A stretch of 64,000 bases of DNA from Limosilactobacillus pulli (GCF_947381555.1 NZ_CANCWQ010000009.1:9569-73568); one strand, 5' to 3'. Positions 8,872 to 18,171 are shown, counted from the first letter of the stretch. The notes: generated by a model not told the origin, from the sequence alone. Translations and numbers: made by a program.

Positions 8872-9831
8872 GTGGAAAACCTCGCAATTGTTGACCTGGG
8901 ATCAAATTCAGCTCGAATGGCGGTAACTGAAATCTCTCCTGATGGGAAGTTTCGGGAAATCAAGCGCGTTAAGGAAAATACGCGTCTTTCAGAGGGGATG
9001 GGTCACGAAAAGATTCTCCAGCCCGAGGCAATGGAACGCACAATCTTGGCAATCAAGCACTTTAAGCGTCAGTACCAAGGCCTGCCCAATCTGCAAGTAC
9101 AAGCGATTGCAACGGCAGCAGTGCGCCAAGCCAAGAATCGACAAGAATTTCTTCAACGGGTCAAGCAGGAAACCGGTCTGACGGTCCGTGTTCTTTCCGG
9201 CTATAAAGAGGCATATTATGACTATCTGGGCGTAGTGCGCACCTTAAAGCTCAATCATTGTCTGATCCTGGATGTGGGTGGGGCCAGTTGTGAATTGGTC
9301 TTAGTGCAGCATCGTAAGGCTCGAGACTTGATTTCACTGCCGATCGGTGCGGTTAACCTTTCCGAGCAGTATCATTTGGGGGGCTATGTGCGCAGTGCCG
9401 ATCTTTTCAAGGCTCAAGCAGCAGTCTGTGATCGTCTCAATAAGATTCCATGGCTGCGCTATGCTACGCGCATGCCGATCGTTTTGTTGGGCGGGGCCAA
9501 TCGTACGCTGGCCCGGATGAGTCGCTCATATCACCATAAGAATCGCGGCTCGATTCATGGTTATCGGCTAACGTCACGCGTAGTCTATGCAACCTACCGT
9601 GAGCTTTTGAGTCGTAATCTGGCTCAGCGCAAGAAGATGCCTGGTTTGGAACCAGATCGGGCTGATATTATCATCGGCGGGATGCTGCCATTGGTGACGC
9701 TTTTGGAACGCAACAGCGATGGCCGCGTGATCTTTTCGGAAAGTGGCGTTCGTGAAGGGATTATTACCGAATATATTCAGCAGCGTGAAAAACGGAGTCA
9801 AAACGATGAAAAACAACGATACAAACAATGA
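8872..9831 (+). CDS. ppx: Ppx/GppA family exopolyphosphatase
   Basis: A 319-residue ASKHA-fold phosphatase expected to hydrolyse polyphosphate from its end, or pppGpp. The first nucleotide-binding loop is IVDLGSNSARM at the N-terminus. The second phosphate loop is ILDVGGASCELV, and PIGAVNLSEQY and VLLGGANRTLA follow. It has only the catalytic core, without the C-terminal HD domain of long Ppx/GppA proteins. The ribosome binding site GGAGGTG (8859-8865) favours GTG at 8872; GTG at 8869 or 8863 would be too close to it. Its last 26 bases overlap the HMG-CoA reductase gene, which implies translational coupling. Confidence 0.88.
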   Translation: MENLAIVDLGSNSARMAVTEISPDGKFREIKRVKENTRLSEGMGHEKILQPEAMERTILAIKHFKRQYQGLPNLQVQAIATAAVRQAKNRQEFLQRVKQETGLTVRVLSGYKEAYYDYLGVVRTLKLNHCLILDVGGASCELVLVQHRKARDLISLPIGAVNLSEQYHLGGYVRSADLFKAQAAVCDRLNKIPWLRYATRMPIVLLGGANRTLARMSRSYHHKNRGSIHGYRLTSRVVYATYRELLSRNLAQRKKMPGLEPDRADIIIGGMLPLVTLLERNSDGRVIFSESGVREGIITEYIQQREKRSQNDEKQRYKQ

Positions 9832-11110
9832 TAATTCTGACTGGATGCATGGACTCTACCGACTGTCGGATGCTCAGCGACGTCAGATCATCAGTGATCG
9901 ATTTAAGCTGAATGATGACAAACGAGAGCTTTTGGCTCGCAATGCCAGTCAGCTAGGCAATCAGCTGATCGAAAACTATCTGACTGATTATCGATTACCG
10001 GAAGGTTTGGTTACCAACCTGGTCGTTAACGATAAAACGTATGCCATACCAGTGGTTACTGAAGAACCTTCTGTTGTAGCAGCAGCGTGCAACGGTGCTC
10101 GACGCGTGGCTTTAAGCGGCGGTTTTTTTGCTCCGGATGCCAAGCGAGCGATGCTGGGACAGGTTGTCTTAAAAAACGTTGCTGATCCAGACAAGCTGCA
10201 AGACTGGCTGACCAGTCACGAAACCGAGATTCTGGCGGTTGCCAATGCTGCGCATCCTTCAATGCAAAAGCGTGGCGGTGGGGCCAAAAAAATTCGGCTC
10301 AGAAAAATTGATCCGTTTGTCAGTGTTGATCTGATTATTGGCGTAGGCGAAGCCATGGGAGCCAACACGGTCAATACAATGGCCGAGGCGGTTGCTCATT
10401 ACCTAAAAGCTCATAATTATGACGTCTTGACGGCTATTTTAACCAACGCGGCATTCATGAGCCTGCAGATGGCTTACTGTCGCGTTGACTTCAAGTATCT
10501 GGCAACACCAACGCTGGATGGCAAAACCGTGGCGGCACGGATCGCAGAACTCAGTAAGCTGGCCCAGGTGGATCCATATCGGGCAGCTACGCACAACAAA
10601 GGAATCATGAATGGCATTGATGCATTGATGATCGCCAGCGGCAATGACTGGCGTGCGATTGAAAGCGGAGCATACGCCTATGCAGCAAGCAGCGGTCAGC
10701 TTAAAGGACTCAGTACCTGGGAAATTGACGGTGATGCCTTATTGGGTCGCATAAAACTGCCATTACCGGTGGGAACGGTTGGTGGCTCAATCGGCCTGAA
10801 TCCAATGACGCGGCTCAATTTTAAGATTAATGACATTCAATCAGCTGAAGAATTGGCAAAAGTAGCTGCCAGCCTTGGTCTTGCCCAAAATCTGGCAGCG
10901 TTGCGAGCCCTGGCTACCAGCGGCATTCAAGCGGGCCATATGCAGATGCAGTATCGTTCACTGGCGGTTGTGATAGGAGCAAAGGATAAAGAAATTCCGG
11001 CCCTGGTCAAGAAGCTCAAGCAAATGCCACAGGTCAGTCAGGCAGTTGCCAAAAAAGCACTGCAGGAATTGAGAAAGGATTCAACAAATGACAGAAGAAC
11101 AACCGATTAA
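9806..11110 (+). CDS. mvaA: Class II hydroxymethylglutaryl-CoA reductase
   Basis: A 434-residue enzyme interconverting HMG-CoA and mevalonate. Gram-positive cocci and lactobacilli use the class II form for isoprenoid synthesis by the mevalonate route. The catalytic glutamate lies in PVVTEEPSVVAAA. The lysine and aspartate lie in THNKGIMNGIDALMIASGND. The flap histidine is in GIQAGHMQM near the C-terminus. PLPVGTVGGSIGLNP is another family motif. The start is the ATG at 9806, with GGAG 8 bases upstream and inside the end of ppx. It overlaps the next gene by 23 bases. The ppx-mvaA-HELLH protein order suggests one operon. Confidence 0.93.
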   Translation: MKNNDTNNDNSDWMHGLYRLSDAQRRQIISDRFKLNDDKRELLARNASQLGNQLIENYLTDYRLPEGLVTNLVVNDKTYAIPVVTEEPSVVAAACNGARRVALSGGFFAPDAKRAMLGQVVLKNVADPDKLQDWLTSHETEILAVANAAHPSMQKRGGGAKKIRLRKIDPFVSVDLIIGVGEAMGANTVNTMAEAVAHYLKAHNYDVLTAILTNAAFMSLQMAYCRVDFKYLATPTLDGKTVAARIAELSKLAQVDPYRAATHNKGIMNGIDALMIASGNDWRAIESGAYAYAASSGQLKGLSTWEIDGDALLGRIKLPLPVGTVGGSIGLNPMTRLNFKINDIQSAEELAKVAASLGLAQNLAALRALATSGIQAGHMQMQYRSLAVVIGAKDKEIPALVKKLKQMPQVSQAVAKKALQELRKDSTNDRRTTD

Positions 11111-12059
11111 ATTAAATCAAGAAGCGCAAAGTCTTTTGGATGCCGTTAATGCCATCTATCCACAAGGCAGCGTTTTTGTGCAGTTTGAAGGCGAAAAATC
11201 CGGCTGGCTCAGACATGATCAGGCACGTCAGACCACATTGCCTGGGGGCTTGGTAATCACGGTAACCGACTTGACGGCACCTGACTATACTGCCTCACAT
11301 GAATTACTGCACCTGCTGATGCTTTTGCGTGGTTTTCCCCAGATCTTTTTCCAGCTTTCACTGGGCAATGAAGAACTTGATGAGCAGATGATGATCATGG
11401 CGACCGATCTTTACGACATGGTCATGCATCGCGTCGTAGTTTCTGAGCAGCGCAAGCACGGCTTGGTTGACGATCAGATCGAAGAAGAGTACTTTAAGGG
11501 CATCGAGCATACCTTGACGCCGGAGTCCGATCAGGTTGATGATGAACGAACGATGCGGCTGCTGACGCTTTTAGATGCATTGGTCTTTTATGGTACCGGT
11601 GATCATCTGGATGAATACAAGGCACGAATGACCAAGCTTTATCCATTGGCAGCTAAAGCAGCTGAGCAGATGTATGAAAAACTGGTTGTAAAGCCGATTG
11701 ACTCGCCGTTTGACCTGCGTCGCAACGTCGTCAAGCTGTTTGAGCTGTTTGATGAGCAGATGACGGCTTGGAATCTGCCTAAATTGCACAACAAGGAATT
11801 TGTTACGCTGTCACCAGTCTTGAGTGAGCGACAATTGCGCTTGAGCGTACGCCAGGTGTTTGAAATCTTCCATTCTGACATGAAAGATCGGAAAACCGGC
11901 AAGCGGGCCTACATCGGCGTACGGCGCAATGACGGGCAGAACTCATTTACGATTCCAGCACCTGAAAACGATGCGCCAGCTGAATTTTTAAAGCTGTATG
12001 ATGAACCAGTGGAAAAGCTGCTGACGGACCTGAACGTGCCATTTATTGTTAGAAAATAA
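11088..12059 (+). CDS. HELLH-containing protein (IpaB/EvcA-type annotation in lactobacilli)
   Basis: A 323-residue soluble protein with no signal peptide. Its clearest feature is TASHELLHLLM near residue 70, which matches the zincin motif HExxH, with acidic residues downstream (LGNEELDEQM) that could supply a third ligand. The middle and C-terminal parts are helical and charged (LRRNVVKLFELFDEQM). From memory, lactobacillar homologues next to mvaA are called IpaB/EvcA family protein, a name that carries no tested function. It could be a cytosolic metallopeptidase, but no activity can be claimed. The gene overlaps mvaA by 23 bases and lies 16 bases before the sirtuin gene. Confidence 0.85.
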   Translation: MTEEQPIKLNQEAQSLLDAVNAIYPQGSVFVQFEGEKSGWLRHDQARQTTLPGGLVITVTDLTAPDYTASHELLHLLMLLRGFPQIFFQLSLGNEELDEQMMIMATDLYDMVMHRVVVSEQRKHGLVDDQIEEEYFKGIEHTLTPESDQVDDERTMRLLTLLDALVFYGTGDHLDEYKARMTKLYPLAAKAAEQMYEKLVVKPIDSPFDLRRNVVKLFELFDEQMTAWNLPKLHNKEFVTLSPVLSERQLRLSVRQVFEIFHSDMKDRKTGKRAYIGVRRNDGQNSFTIPAPENDAPAEFLKLYDEPVEKLLTDLNVPFIVRK

Positions 12060-12075
12060 CTAAGGAAGTGGTTTG

Positions 12076-12792
12076 ATGGATGCTAAAGATCAAGAATTAT
12101 TCGATCAGGCAAAACAGATTGTCTTTTTAACCGGCGCTGGCGTCTCAACGGCTTCGGGAATTCCGGATTTTCGCAGTGCCAATGGCTTGTATACACAGAA
12201 TCACAATGCAGAGTACTACCTGAGCCATCGTTATTTTGAAACGGATCCGGATGGCTTTTACGAGTTTTGCAAAAAGAACCTGTATTTTCCTGATGCACTG
12301 CCTAACCCGATCCATCAAAAGCAGGTTGCCTTAGCTCTTCAAAATCGAGCGGTAATCATTACCCAAAATATCGATAATCTGTATGAGCTGGAGTTTCAAA
12401 GACAAGGTGCCAAGCCCAAGCATCTGATTGACTTTCATGGCAATCTGTATCATGTTTACTGTGAGAAATGCGGGCAGACGGTGCCAGTCAGTGAGTATTT
12501 AAACAGCCGGCTGCACAGTACCGATCAAGGCCCGCTGCGTCCTGATATTGTCTTGTATGATGAGGGCATCAAGCAAGATGACATCTTGGATTCGGTGCAT
12601 GCCATGCAAAAAGCTGATTTAGTGGTAATCGTTGGTACCAGCATGCGTGTTTATCCGTTTGCTGGCTTGTTGGAGTATCGCAATCCGCAGGCTAAGGTAA
12701 TAGCAATCAATCAAGAAAAGCTTGATTTCCCATTTGACTTTGAAATGATTCAAGCCGATGCTACCAGTTTCTTTGCCCAACTGCATGCCTAA
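12076..12792 (+). CDS. Sir2-family NAD-dependent protein deacylase
   Basis: A 238-residue sirtuin. GAGVSTASGIPDFRS binds NAD, TQNIDNLYE holds the ribose site, and the catalytic histidine is in DFHGNLYHVYC. The product removes acyl groups from lysine using NAD. The structural zinc normally has two Cys pairs. The first, CEKC, is present, but the second is replaced by LHSTDQGPLRPD and contains no Cys. The zinc ribbon is therefore probably absent or reorganised. The start is ATG at 12076 with AAGGAAGTGG upstream; a TTG one codon earlier is less likely. It ends the ppx-mvaA group and a terminator-like hairpin follows. Confidence 0.9.
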   Translation: MDAKDQELFDQAKQIVFLTGAGVSTASGIPDFRSANGLYTQNHNAEYYLSHRYFETDPDGFYEFCKKNLYFPDALPNPIHQKQVALALQNRAVIITQNIDNLYELEFQRQGAKPKHLIDFHGNLYHVYCEKCGQTVPVSEYLNSRLHSTDQGPLRPDIVLYDEGIKQDDILDSVHAMQKADLVVIVGTSMRVYPFAGLLEYRNPQAKVIAINQEKLDFPFDFEMIQADATSFFAQLHA

Positions 12793-12801
12793 AAGCCACT
12801 C

Positions 12802-12837
12802 AAGGCCCAGCCTGCCGCTGCAGACTGAGCCTTTCTT
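12802..12837 (+). terminator. Terminator after the sirtuin gene
   Basis: A 14-base arm starting AAGGCCCAGCCTGC pairs with GCAGACTGAGCCTT with two mismatches. The T run is short (TTTCTT). Confidence 0.6.
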
Positions 12838-12870
12838 AATCCAGCCGTTTAAAGCGAAAGGGGCGGTTTT

Positions 12871-13725
12871 ATGACTCAGATTACCATTGGACTGACGACT
12901 TGGTCAGAGCATCCAGCACTGATAAAAAATCAGCGCCAGACAACGACGCTCAATGAATATGCTCAGCATTTTCCAACCGTTGAACTCGATACGTTTTTTT
13001 ATGCTCTGCCTAAGCCGACGACGGTTCAAAAATGGCTGACCGAGGTACCGCGCAATTTTCAGTTTATCGTTAAGGCACATCGACTCATGACCCAGCACGA
13101 AAAACTGGATAAGCAGGAACCAACGCTAAAAGAGGTATTTGAAAGCTACCGTTCTGCTATCATGCCGCTGGTTGCCGCTGGCCGGTTAAAGTGCGTGCTG
13201 TTTCAGTTTCCGCCTTTTTTTGATGCACAGCTGGATCATATTGACTATCTGCGTCAGATCCGTTTGCTGATGGGCAATCTGCCACTGGCCGTTGAATTTA
13301 GAAATGCCAGCTGGTATCAGCCCGCGATCTTGCAGCCGTTGACTGAGTTTTGTCGCGATTTAAAGATTACCCTGGTGGCTGCCGATGAGCCGCATGATAC
13401 GCTGACCAGCGTGCCATTTTATCTGATTGTGACCAATCCTGAACTGGTATTGATTCGACTGCACGGTCGCAATCGCGAAGGGTGGAATCATCCAGACAAA
13501 GAATGGCGCAAAAAAAGGACGCTCTATCGCTATTCAACGACTGAGCTGCAAGGACTGGCAGCATTAATTGACAATCTGCAGCCGGCTCCAAAAGAGATCT
13601 GTGTTATCTTTAACAACAACTCCGGAAAGGACGCGGCTCCCAACGCCATGGAGCTGCAGAAGATCATGCATCTAAGTTTTAATGATTTGGCGCCGCATGA
13701 TCCTGAACAGTTGAATCTGTTTTAA
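12871..13725 (+). CDS. DUF72 domain protein
   Basis: A 284-residue protein of the DUF72 (YecE-like) family, predicted to form a TIM barrel. Family marks are the N-terminal IGLTTWSEHP, the early EYAQHFPTVELDTFFYALP, FIVKAHRLMT, FQFPPFF, LAVEFRNASWY and the late LIRLHGRN. Its activity has not been established in general. The ATG has AAAGGGGCGG upstream. Just 79 bases separate it from the sirtuin gene, with a hairpin between, so it may be transcribed separately. Confidence 0.88.
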   Translation: MTQITIGLTTWSEHPALIKNQRQTTTLNEYAQHFPTVELDTFFYALPKPTTVQKWLTEVPRNFQFIVKAHRLMTQHEKLDKQEPTLKEVFESYRSAIMPLVAAGRLKCVLFQFPPFFDAQLDHIDYLRQIRLLMGNLPLAVEFRNASWYQPAILQPLTEFCRDLKITLVAADEPHDTLTSVPFYLIVTNPELVLIRLHGRNREGWNHPDKEWRKKRTLYRYSTTELQGLAALIDNLQPAPKEICVIFNNNSGKDAAPNAMELQKIMHLSFNDLAPHDPEQLNLF

Positions 13726-13795
13726 AATCAGTAAAAACGGTTCATTTTATGTTAAACTAAAGATTATTAAATCCGTATTAGAAAGAAGGGCCAAC

Positions 13796-15820
13796 ATGGC
13801 TGAACAAAAACCAACCTACTATATCACGACACCTATCTACTACCCATCTGGCAAGCTGCACATCGGCAATTCCTATACCGAAGTTGCCTGTGATGCTGAA
13901 GCCCGCTTCAAGCGTCTCGATGGCTACGACGTCTTCTTTTTGACTGGGACCGATGAACATGGTCTCAAGATTGAAGAAAAGGCTGAAAAGCTTGGTATGG
14001 AGCCGCAAGCTTACGTTGATGAGATGGCAGCCGGTATTAAAAAACTGTGGAAGAAATTGGAAATCTCCAATGATAAATTTATTCGGACCACCGATGACTA
14101 TCACGAAAAGGCCGTCCAAAAAATCTTCCAAAAGTTTGTTGACCAAGGTGACATCTACAAGGGCGAATACGTTGGCTGGTACTCAGTTGACGACGAAGAA
14201 TACTTCACCGAAAGTCAGCTGGCTGAAGTCTACCGTGATGAAAACGGCAATGTTACTGGTGGTAAGGCACCGTCTGGTCATGAGGTTGAGCTGGTTAAAG
14301 AAGAGTCCTACTTCTTTAAGATGAGCAAGTACGCGGACTGGCTGATGAACTACTACAAAGAGCATCCTGACTTTATCGAACCGCACACGCGGATGAACGA
14401 AATGGTCAAGAACTTCTTGGAACCTGGCCTGGAAGACCTGGCAGTTACGCGGACCTCATTCAACTGGGGGATCAAGGTGCCAAATGATCCAAAGCACGTC
14501 GTCTACGTCTGGATCGATGCACTGTCCAACTATATTACGGCACTAGGCTATAGCAGTGATGACGACAGCTTGTTTAAGAAATATTGGCCAGCTGACGTTC
14601 ACATGGTTGGTAAGGAAATTGTGCGCTTCCACACCATCTATTGGCCAATCATGCTGCACGCCCTGGGACTGCCATTGCCAAAGCACGTTATCGGTCATGG
14701 CTGGCTGACGATGAAAGATGGCAAGATGAGCAAGTCCAAGGGTAACGTCATCTACCCAGAAACTTTGGTTGATCGCTATGGCCTGGATGCTACGCGCTAC
14801 TACCTGTTGAAGGCAATGCCATTTGGCAATGACGGTGTGTTTAGTCCTGAAGACTTTGTCGACAAGATCAACTATGATCTGGCAAATGACCTGGGGAACC
14901 TGCTGAACCGGACCGTTGCCATGATCAACAAGTACCAAGGTGGCGTTTTAAAGGGCGAAAATGCGGTAACGACCGCCTATGATCAAGACCTTGAGAATAC
15001 GGCTGAACAAGTCTTTGCCGAATATAAAGATCTGATGGACAAGACGCATTTTGCCGATGCCTTGAGTGCCGTTTGGAAGTTGATTGCACGTGCCAACAAG
15101 TACATTGATGAAACCACGCCATGGCTGCTGGCTAAAGATGAAGCCAAAAAAGAAGAGCTTTCTGATGTAATGACGCACCTGGCTAAGAGTCTGCGCATGG
15201 CAGCCGTAATGCTGCAGCCAGTAATGACGCATGCGCCAAAAGAAATTCAGGAACAGCTTGGTCTGCCAAAAGAAGACATCTCCTTGACTAACCTGTCATT
15301 TAACGACTTCCCAGCTGAAGTCAAGGTTGTAGCCAAGGGAACGCCAATCTTCCCACGGCGCGATGTTGAAGAAGAGGTTGCCTTTATCAAGAGTCAGATG
15401 AGTGCCAACCAAAAGGCCAAGGGTCGCAAGGCAATGGCTGAAGCGGCTGAAAAAGCCAAGCCACAGACTGAGACGTCAGAATTGAAAAAAGACATTCGTA
15501 TCGATGTTTTTGACAAGGTTGATCTGCGGGTTGCTCAGATTAAGGCAGCTGACCATGTTGAAGGGGCCGACAAGCTGCTCAAGTTCCAGCTGGACGATGG
15601 TACGCCTGAGGGACGTCAGATTCTGTCCGGTATTGCTCAATGGTATCCAGATCCAAGCGTGCTAGTTGGCAAGAAGGTATTGATCGTTGCCAATTTAAAG
15701 CCACGTAAGATGCGCGGCGAATTGAGTCAAGGCATGATCCTTTCTGATGAGGATGCAGCCGGCAACGTACAGGTCGTTACGGTTCCAGAAAATATGCAAC
15801 CAGGGACGACGGTCTGCTAA
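13796..15820 (+). CDS. metG: Methionine--tRNA ligase
   Basis: A 674-residue class I aminoacyl-tRNA synthetase charging tRNA-Met. The HIGH-type motif is PSGKLHIGN (residues 17-25), and KMSKS is at about residues 310-314. The anticodon-binding helical domain follows, and from about residue 565 there is a C-terminal tRNA-binding OB domain (FDKVDLRVAQIKAADHVEGA) that also makes the dimer. AGAAAGAAGGG precedes the ATG. The 70 bases upstream are too short for a T-box. Its TAA overlaps the ATG of tatD, the start of a metG-tatD-rnmV-rsmA unit for tRNA and rRNA maturation. Confidence 0.97.
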   Translation: MAEQKPTYYITTPIYYPSGKLHIGNSYTEVACDAEARFKRLDGYDVFFLTGTDEHGLKIEEKAEKLGMEPQAYVDEMAAGIKKLWKKLEISNDKFIRTTDDYHEKAVQKIFQKFVDQGDIYKGEYVGWYSVDDEEYFTESQLAEVYRDENGNVTGGKAPSGHEVELVKEESYFFKMSKYADWLMNYYKEHPDFIEPHTRMNEMVKNFLEPGLEDLAVTRTSFNWGIKVPNDPKHVVYVWIDALSNYITALGYSSDDDSLFKKYWPADVHMVGKEIVRFHTIYWPIMLHALGLPLPKHVIGHGWLTMKDGKMSKSKGNVIYPETLVDRYGLDATRYYLLKAMPFGNDGVFSPEDFVDKINYDLANDLGNLLNRTVAMINKYQGGVLKGENAVTTAYDQDLENTAEQVFAEYKDLMDKTHFADALSAVWKLIARANKYIDETTPWLLAKDEAKKEELSDVMTHLAKSLRMAAVMLQPVMTHAPKEIQEQLGLPKEDISLTNLSFNDFPAEVKVVAKGTPIFPRRDVEEEVAFIKSQMSANQKAKGRKAMAEAAEKAKPQTETSELKKDIRIDVFDKVDLRVAQIKAADHVEGADKLLKFQLDDGTPEGRQILSGIAQWYPDPSVLVGKKVLIVANLKPRKMRGELSQGMILSDEDAAGNVQVVTVPENMQPGTTVC

Positions 15821-16614
15821 TGTCTGGATTAAAACCAAACTTAAAAATCTATGACTCACATACGCATCTAAACGATGATGTCTTTTATAGTGACGTTCCG
15901 GCTTATCTAGCAAGGGCACGGCACTTTGGCGTTGTTGAAATGAATATGATCGGTTCCAATGAACTGCTCAATCAGCGTGCTATTGAGCTGGCGCATCGCT
16001 ATCAAGGAATGCATGCCGTGATTGGCTGGCATCCTGAGGACATTGCGCGTTTTGATGCAGCGGCTGAAAAAACGCTTTTAAATCAGCTTGAAGATCCCTC
16101 CGTCGTTGGTATCGGTGAGATTGGATTGGATTATTTTAACGATGAGCATTCACCGCATGATGATCAGAAGCGAATTTTTGAGCGTCAGCTGGCAATTGCC
16201 AAAGACATGCATCTGCCAGTCTCAATTCATTGTCGTGATGCGTTGGCTGATACCTATCAGATTTTGAAGTCCGCGCATGTAGATGAGTTTGGCGGCGTTA
16301 TGCATAGTTTTAATGGTGATGTTGGATGGATGAAACGCTTCTTAGATTTAGGAATGGAAATCTCCTACAGTGGCGTTGTAACGTTCAACAGTGCCAAAGA
16401 CGTGCAAGAAGCGATGCTAAAAACGCCATTGGAGCATTTGCTGGTTGAAACGGATGCACCATATCTAACACCGGTGCCATATCGCGGCCAGCAAAACGAA
16501 CCAGGCTTTACGCGCTTTACAGTCGAAAAAATCGCTGAATTGCGCGAACAATCGTCAGTTGAGGTGGCGTTGGCAACGTTTGACAATGCCAGTCGTCTGT
16601 TTTTGAATCATTAA
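15820..16614 (+). CDS. tatD: TatD family metal-dependent hydrolase
   Basis: A 264-residue TIM-barrel nuclease of the TatD family, which uses two metal ions; characterised members act as 3'-5' exonucleases or deoxyribonucleases. Metal ligands are visible as YDSHTHLND at the N-terminus, GEIGLDYF, SIHCRDA, VMHSFNG and ETDAPYLTP. It overlaps the stop codon of metG (TAATG) and its own stop overlaps the first possible start of rnmV, so translation is probably coupled. Confidence 0.93.
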   Translation: MSGLKPNLKIYDSHTHLNDDVFYSDVPAYLARARHFGVVEMNMIGSNELLNQRAIELAHRYQGMHAVIGWHPEDIARFDAAAEKTLLNQLEDPSVVGIGEIGLDYFNDEHSPHDDQKRIFERQLAIAKDMHLPVSIHCRDALADTYQILKSAHVDEFGGVMHSFNGDVGWMKRFLDLGMEISYSGVVTFNSAKDVQEAMLKTPLEHLLVETDAPYLTPVPYRGQQNEPGFTRFTVEKIAELREQSSVEVALATFDNASRLFLNH

Positions 16615-16625
16615 TGAAAGGCCTT

Positions 16626-17198
16626 ATGAAAAAGATTAAAGAAGTCATTGTTGTCGAAGGCAAGGATGACACCAAACAAATTGCTAAGGCCGTCAACGCC
16701 GACACGTTTGAAACAAACGGGTCGGCGTTGTCGTCAAGCGGCCTTAAGCAGTTGGCAGAACTACAGAAAACGCGTGGCTTGATCGTGTTTACCGACCCTG
16801 ATTTTAATGGCGAGCGGCTGCGCAAGATGATTAGCCAGGCTGTTCCTGGCGTCAAGCATGCTTTTATCAGACGCGATCAGGGAGTTCCTGATGAGGCACA
16901 TGGCAGCCTAGGCGTTGAACATGCAAATCCAGCGGTTATCAAGGCGGCATTGGAGCATGTCTATACGCAAGAGACTGAACCAGAAGTTGCCATTACGCCA
17001 GCGACGATGCGCCAGGCTGGTCTGGTAGGCGGCAATAACGCCCGCACACGACGCGAACGGCTCGGACAGCTTTTGGGAATCGGCTATGGCAATGCCAAGC
17101 AGATGTCTAAGCGACTTAACATGTTTCGCGTCAGTGCACAGCGATTTGAAACGGCCATTGAAAAAATTAATCAGGAGGAAAAACGCGATGAGCAGTAA
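16626..17198 (+). CDS. rnmV: Ribonuclease M5
   Basis: A 190-residue Toprim-domain nuclease that makes the final 5S rRNA cuts in Firmicutes. The Toprim glutamate is in IVVEGKDDT, and the Asp pair region is IVFTDPDFNGERLR. The C-terminal third (TRRERLGQLLGIGYGNAKQM) is the family's RNA-binding part. Two starts are possible. ATG at 16614 overlaps the tatD stop. ATG at 16626 (MKKIKEV) has GAAAGG at the right spacing, so I prefer the second. The gene overlaps rsmA by 11 bases. Confidence 0.94.
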   Translation: MKKIKEVIVVEGKDDTKQIAKAVNADTFETNGSALSSSGLKQLAELQKTRGLIVFTDPDFNGERLRKMISQAVPGVKHAFIRRDQGVPDEAHGSLGVEHANPAVIKAALEHVYTQETEPEVAITPATMRQAGLVGGNNARTRRERLGQLLGIGYGNAKQMSKRLNMFRVSAQRFETAIEKINQEEKRDEQ

Positions 17199-18081
17199 TC
17201 CGGAAATCGGCAGCTTGAATCGGACCCGAGCCATTATGAAAGAATATGGCATTCATGCTAAGAAGGGTTTTGGCCAGAACTTTTTGACGGATCTCAACGT
17301 CTTGAAAAACATCGTCAGAGCAGCTGAGATTACCAAGGCTGATAACGTGATCGAGATTGGACCAGGGCTGGGGGCCTTGACCGAACAGCTGGCTCAGGCG
17401 GCTGGCCAGGTGGTGGCACTGGAGATTGATACTGACTTGTTGCCGGTTTTGGGTGAAGTACTCTCACCATATGACAATGTTAAGGTGATTAATCAAGACG
17501 TCTTAAAAGCGGATCTACCGGCACTGATTCAAGAACAGTTCACTGACCCCAGCCGGCCAATCAAAGTCGTTGCCAATCTGCCTTATTACATTACCAGTCC
17601 AATCCTGATGCGGCTGTTGGAGAGTCCAGTTGAATGGGCGGCAATCTGCGTTATGATGCAAAAAGAGGTTGCCCAACGCTTAACGGCACAACCAGGGACC
17701 AAGGAGTATGGAGCATTGACGCTGGCAATTGAGTATCGCATGCAGGCACGGATTGCATTTGGCGTTTCCAGACATGCATTCGTCCCATCACCAAATGTCG
17801 ACTCGGCCATTGTGGTGCTAACGCGACGGACTCAGCCATTATTGGATAAGCCGTTTGATGAAGGAAGATTCTTTGGGTTCGTAAAGAGCTGTTTTGCTCA
17901 TCGACGCAAGAGTCTGTGGAACAATCTCAAGCCACTGGCAGGTAAGGATACCGAAAAACAGGAGACGGTTCAGACCGTATTAGCTGAATTAAACGTTTTG
18001 CCCCAGATCCGTCCAGAAAAATTAACGTTGGAACAATTTATTGCCTTAGCTAATCAGCTTCATGATCATAAACTGTTTTAA
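17188..18081 (+). CDS. rsmA: 16S rRNA dimethyladenosine transferase
   Basis: A 297-residue methyltransferase (KsgA) that dimethylates two adjacent adenosines near the 3' end of 16S rRNA. GFGQNFL is the family's N-terminal mark. The SAM site has VIEIGPGLGALTEQL, and the catalytic motif is NLPYYITSP. The C-terminal domain has FAHRRKSLWNN. The ATG at 17188 follows AGGAGG with 9-base spacing and lies inside the end of rnmV, so the longer open frame upstream is not used. Confidence 0.96.
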   Translation: MSSNPEIGSLNRTRAIMKEYGIHAKKGFGQNFLTDLNVLKNIVRAAEITKADNVIEIGPGLGALTEQLAQAAGQVVALEIDTDLLPVLGEVLSPYDNVKVINQDVLKADLPALIQEQFTDPSRPIKVVANLPYYITSPILMRLLESPVEWAAICVMMQKEVAQRLTAQPGTKEYGALTLAIEYRMQARIAFGVSRHAFVPSPNVDSAIVVLTRRTQPLLDKPFDEGRFFGFVKSCFAHRRKSLWNNLKPLAGKDTEKQETVQTVLAELNVLPQIRPEKLTLEQFIALANQLHDHKLF

Positions 18082-18118
18082 AAAATAAATTGATTTTTAC
18101 CATCAGTTATGATAGAAT

Positions 18119-18148
18119 TTGACTTTTTGATAATTCTTGCCTTATAAT
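18119..18148 (+). promoter_or_regulatory. Promoter of veg
   Basis: TTGACT, an 18-base spacer, and TATAAT, 23 bases before the ATG of veg. Confidence 0.75.
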
Positions 18149-18171
18149 GGTTTTTTGTGAGGTGAGAATAT

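Noticed and set aside
9743..9805. Earlier in-frame ATG for the HMG-CoA reductase
   Set aside because: It lies deep inside ppx, has no ribosome binding site, and adds residues absent from the family. ATG 9806 has GGAG at good spacing.
13726..13795. T-box before metG
   Set aside because: Only 70 bases lie between the genes, and no specifier loop or TGGNACC-like motif is present.
17086..17187. Long N-terminal extension of rsmA
   Set aside because: AGGAGG at 17173-17178 and family length point to ATG 17188.
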